This document shows, in pieces, positions 14,310-14,961 of a DNA stretch of 14,961 bases (position 1 is its first letter; each line of letters opens with the position of its first letter). The notes under the pieces are model-generated. The model had not been told where the DNA came from. It worked only from the letters and a program-made list of their open reading frames with translations, and made no database searches. Both the position numbers and the translations under genes were made by a program. Location: positions 1 through 14,961 of the forward strand of contig JAUUYW010000042.1 in the NCBI GenBank assembly GCA_030590265.1. Reading direction: 5' to 3'. The stretch is from Candidatus Krumholzibacteriia bacterium. GTDB lineage: Bacteria; Krumholzibacteriota; Krumholzibacteriia; LZORAL124-64-63.

Positions 14310-14338
14310 TTGATTTCCCCTTCGCAATACTGTACAAT
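14310..14338 (+). promoter_or_regulatory. Sigma70-type promoter for the last gene
   Basis: TTGATT (14310-14315), a 17-base spacer and TACAAT (14333-14338, five of six to consensus) lie in the 139-base gap. Transcription would start near 14345, giving a leader of about 85 bases before the ATG at 14431. This is the best promoter match in the window. Confidence 0.6.
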
Positions 14339-14430
14339 CATGTGATGGCCGCTCGCTCAACGTTTGGCCTCACTATCTTGGTGTCTCAGGAATTTTTGCT
14401 GTCTCTGGTCATGTCTTCGAGGGGGAGAAC

Positions 14431-14961
14431 ATGTTCAAGTTCGCCATTTTCGCCTGTCTGATTCTGTCTTTGATCTCTTCCATCCCTGCTCTTGCAGCCG
14501 ACTACCCACAAATGACTCTCGATCATCGAAGCGAGTTCCATGGGAGCCTGACGGATTTTGCCGGGGCTTCTCGTGATACGATTTTTCTGGTGGGTCCCTG
14601 GGGCAGTGGTGCCCAGGTCAACGGACAATTTCAAAATCCCAATGGTGATCCAGCCTGGAATGGCTGGACTTCCATGGATGTCACCCAGATCAGCGAGAGC
14701 CACTGGCACATCAGTGACTACAACGCAGCAGATTTGAACTCCACGCCTAACAACCTGGCCATGTACTGTGGAGATGAAACATTCCCTGCCTGCGCGGCTC
14801 CTGATGTTGAAGGTGGTTATGGGAACGGTTGGAATGATGTTCTCCAGTTCACCTACACAGTGACCAATTCTGCAGGGCCTTGCGATGTCACAGTCAGTGG
14901 TGTTTTCAGTCACAACACCGAGCCGGGTTACGACTTCACATTCTTCAGTTATGAAACTTCC
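14431..14961 (+). CDS. Exported surface protein, N-terminal part (runs off window)
   Basis: An open frame of 177 codons without a stop, reaching the last base. A signal peptide covers residues 1-22 (FAIFACLILSLISSIPALAA). The mature part is beta-rich: an early FHGSLTDFAGASRDTIFLVGPWG, then WTSMDVTQISESHWHISDYN, NLAMYCGDE, GGYGNGWNDVLQFTYTV and SHNTEPGYDFTFFSYET. The run WTS.D.T....HWHI...N ... MYCG ... GYGN.W ... EPGYD is one I associate with very large multi-domain secreted proteins of FCB and candidate-phylum bacteria that often end in a FlgD-like sorting domain. The ATG at 14431 has GGGGGAG upstream; an ATG at 14411 is out of frame. The full domain set lies beyond the window. Confidence 0.82.
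   Translation, partial: MFKFAIFACLILSLISSIPALAADYPQMTLDHRSEFHGSLTDFAGASRDTIFLVGPWGSGAQVNGQFQNPNGDPAWNGWTSMDVTQISESHWHISDYNAADLNSTPNNLAMYCGDETFPACAAPDVEGGYGNGWNDVLQFTYTVTNSAGPCDVTVSGVFSHNTEPGYDFTFFSYETS

Noticed and set aside
1..14961. CRISPR, insertion sequence, integrase, toxin-antitoxin or defence genes
   Set aside because: None found: no regularly spaced repeats, no terminal inverted repeats around a transposase, and all long coding frames have other explanations.

Overview
The window looks like a chromosomal segment of a Gram-negative, moderately GC-rich bacterium. Several exported proteins carry features common in FCB-group and candidate-phylum genomes such as Krumholzibacteriota or Eisenbacteria: a CxxCH/choice-of-anchor V domain joined to a FlgD-like, T9SS-type C-terminus, and a large surface-protein N-terminus with a GYGNGW motif. 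This taxonomic guess is inference from protein style only. No rRNA, tRNA, CRISPR array, transposase or phage gene is visible. Non-ATG starts (TTG, GTG) are frequent.

Layout, left to right. (1) The N-terminal part of an exported sulfatase on the minus strand, cut by the window edge, divergent from a small AT-rich secreted protein resembling DUF2541. (2) A seven-helix-PAS histidine kinase on the minus strand, divergent from an exported CxxCH / choice-of-anchor V protein; palindromes lie between them. (3) A gene-free stretch with a consensus -35 box, several hairpins and a perfect bidirectional terminator, read here as a candidate small RNA or structured 3' UTR. (4) A tight minus-strand operon: single-domain CheY, a protein with two fused CheX domains, and a third, divergent CheX-like protein. 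(5) thiI (tRNA 4-thiouridine synthase) divergent from pgi (glucose-6-phosphate isomerase). pgi carries a one-base frameshift near its 3' end that moves the conserved C-terminus, including the expected catalytic lysine, into another frame. (6) A lipoprotein with two OB-fold-like domains and a Met/His-rich linker, tail to tail with a kinase; its terminator lies inside the kinase coding sequence. (7) A TPR-sensor histidine kinase divergent from a FixJ/NarL-type response regulator, which is followed closely by a lipoprotein gene. (8) A promoter and the start of a large exported surface protein that runs off the window.

Functionally the window is dominated by signalling (two HPK4-type kinases, a FixJ-type regulator, a CheY/CheX phosphatase cassette) and by envelope proteins. 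The least ordinary part is the CheY-CheX-CheX plus CheX-like operon. It has a response regulator and up to three phosphatase-like domains but no kinase, receptor or flagellar gene beside it. It could act as a phosphate sink or adaptation module for kinases encoded elsewhere, perhaps including those in this window.
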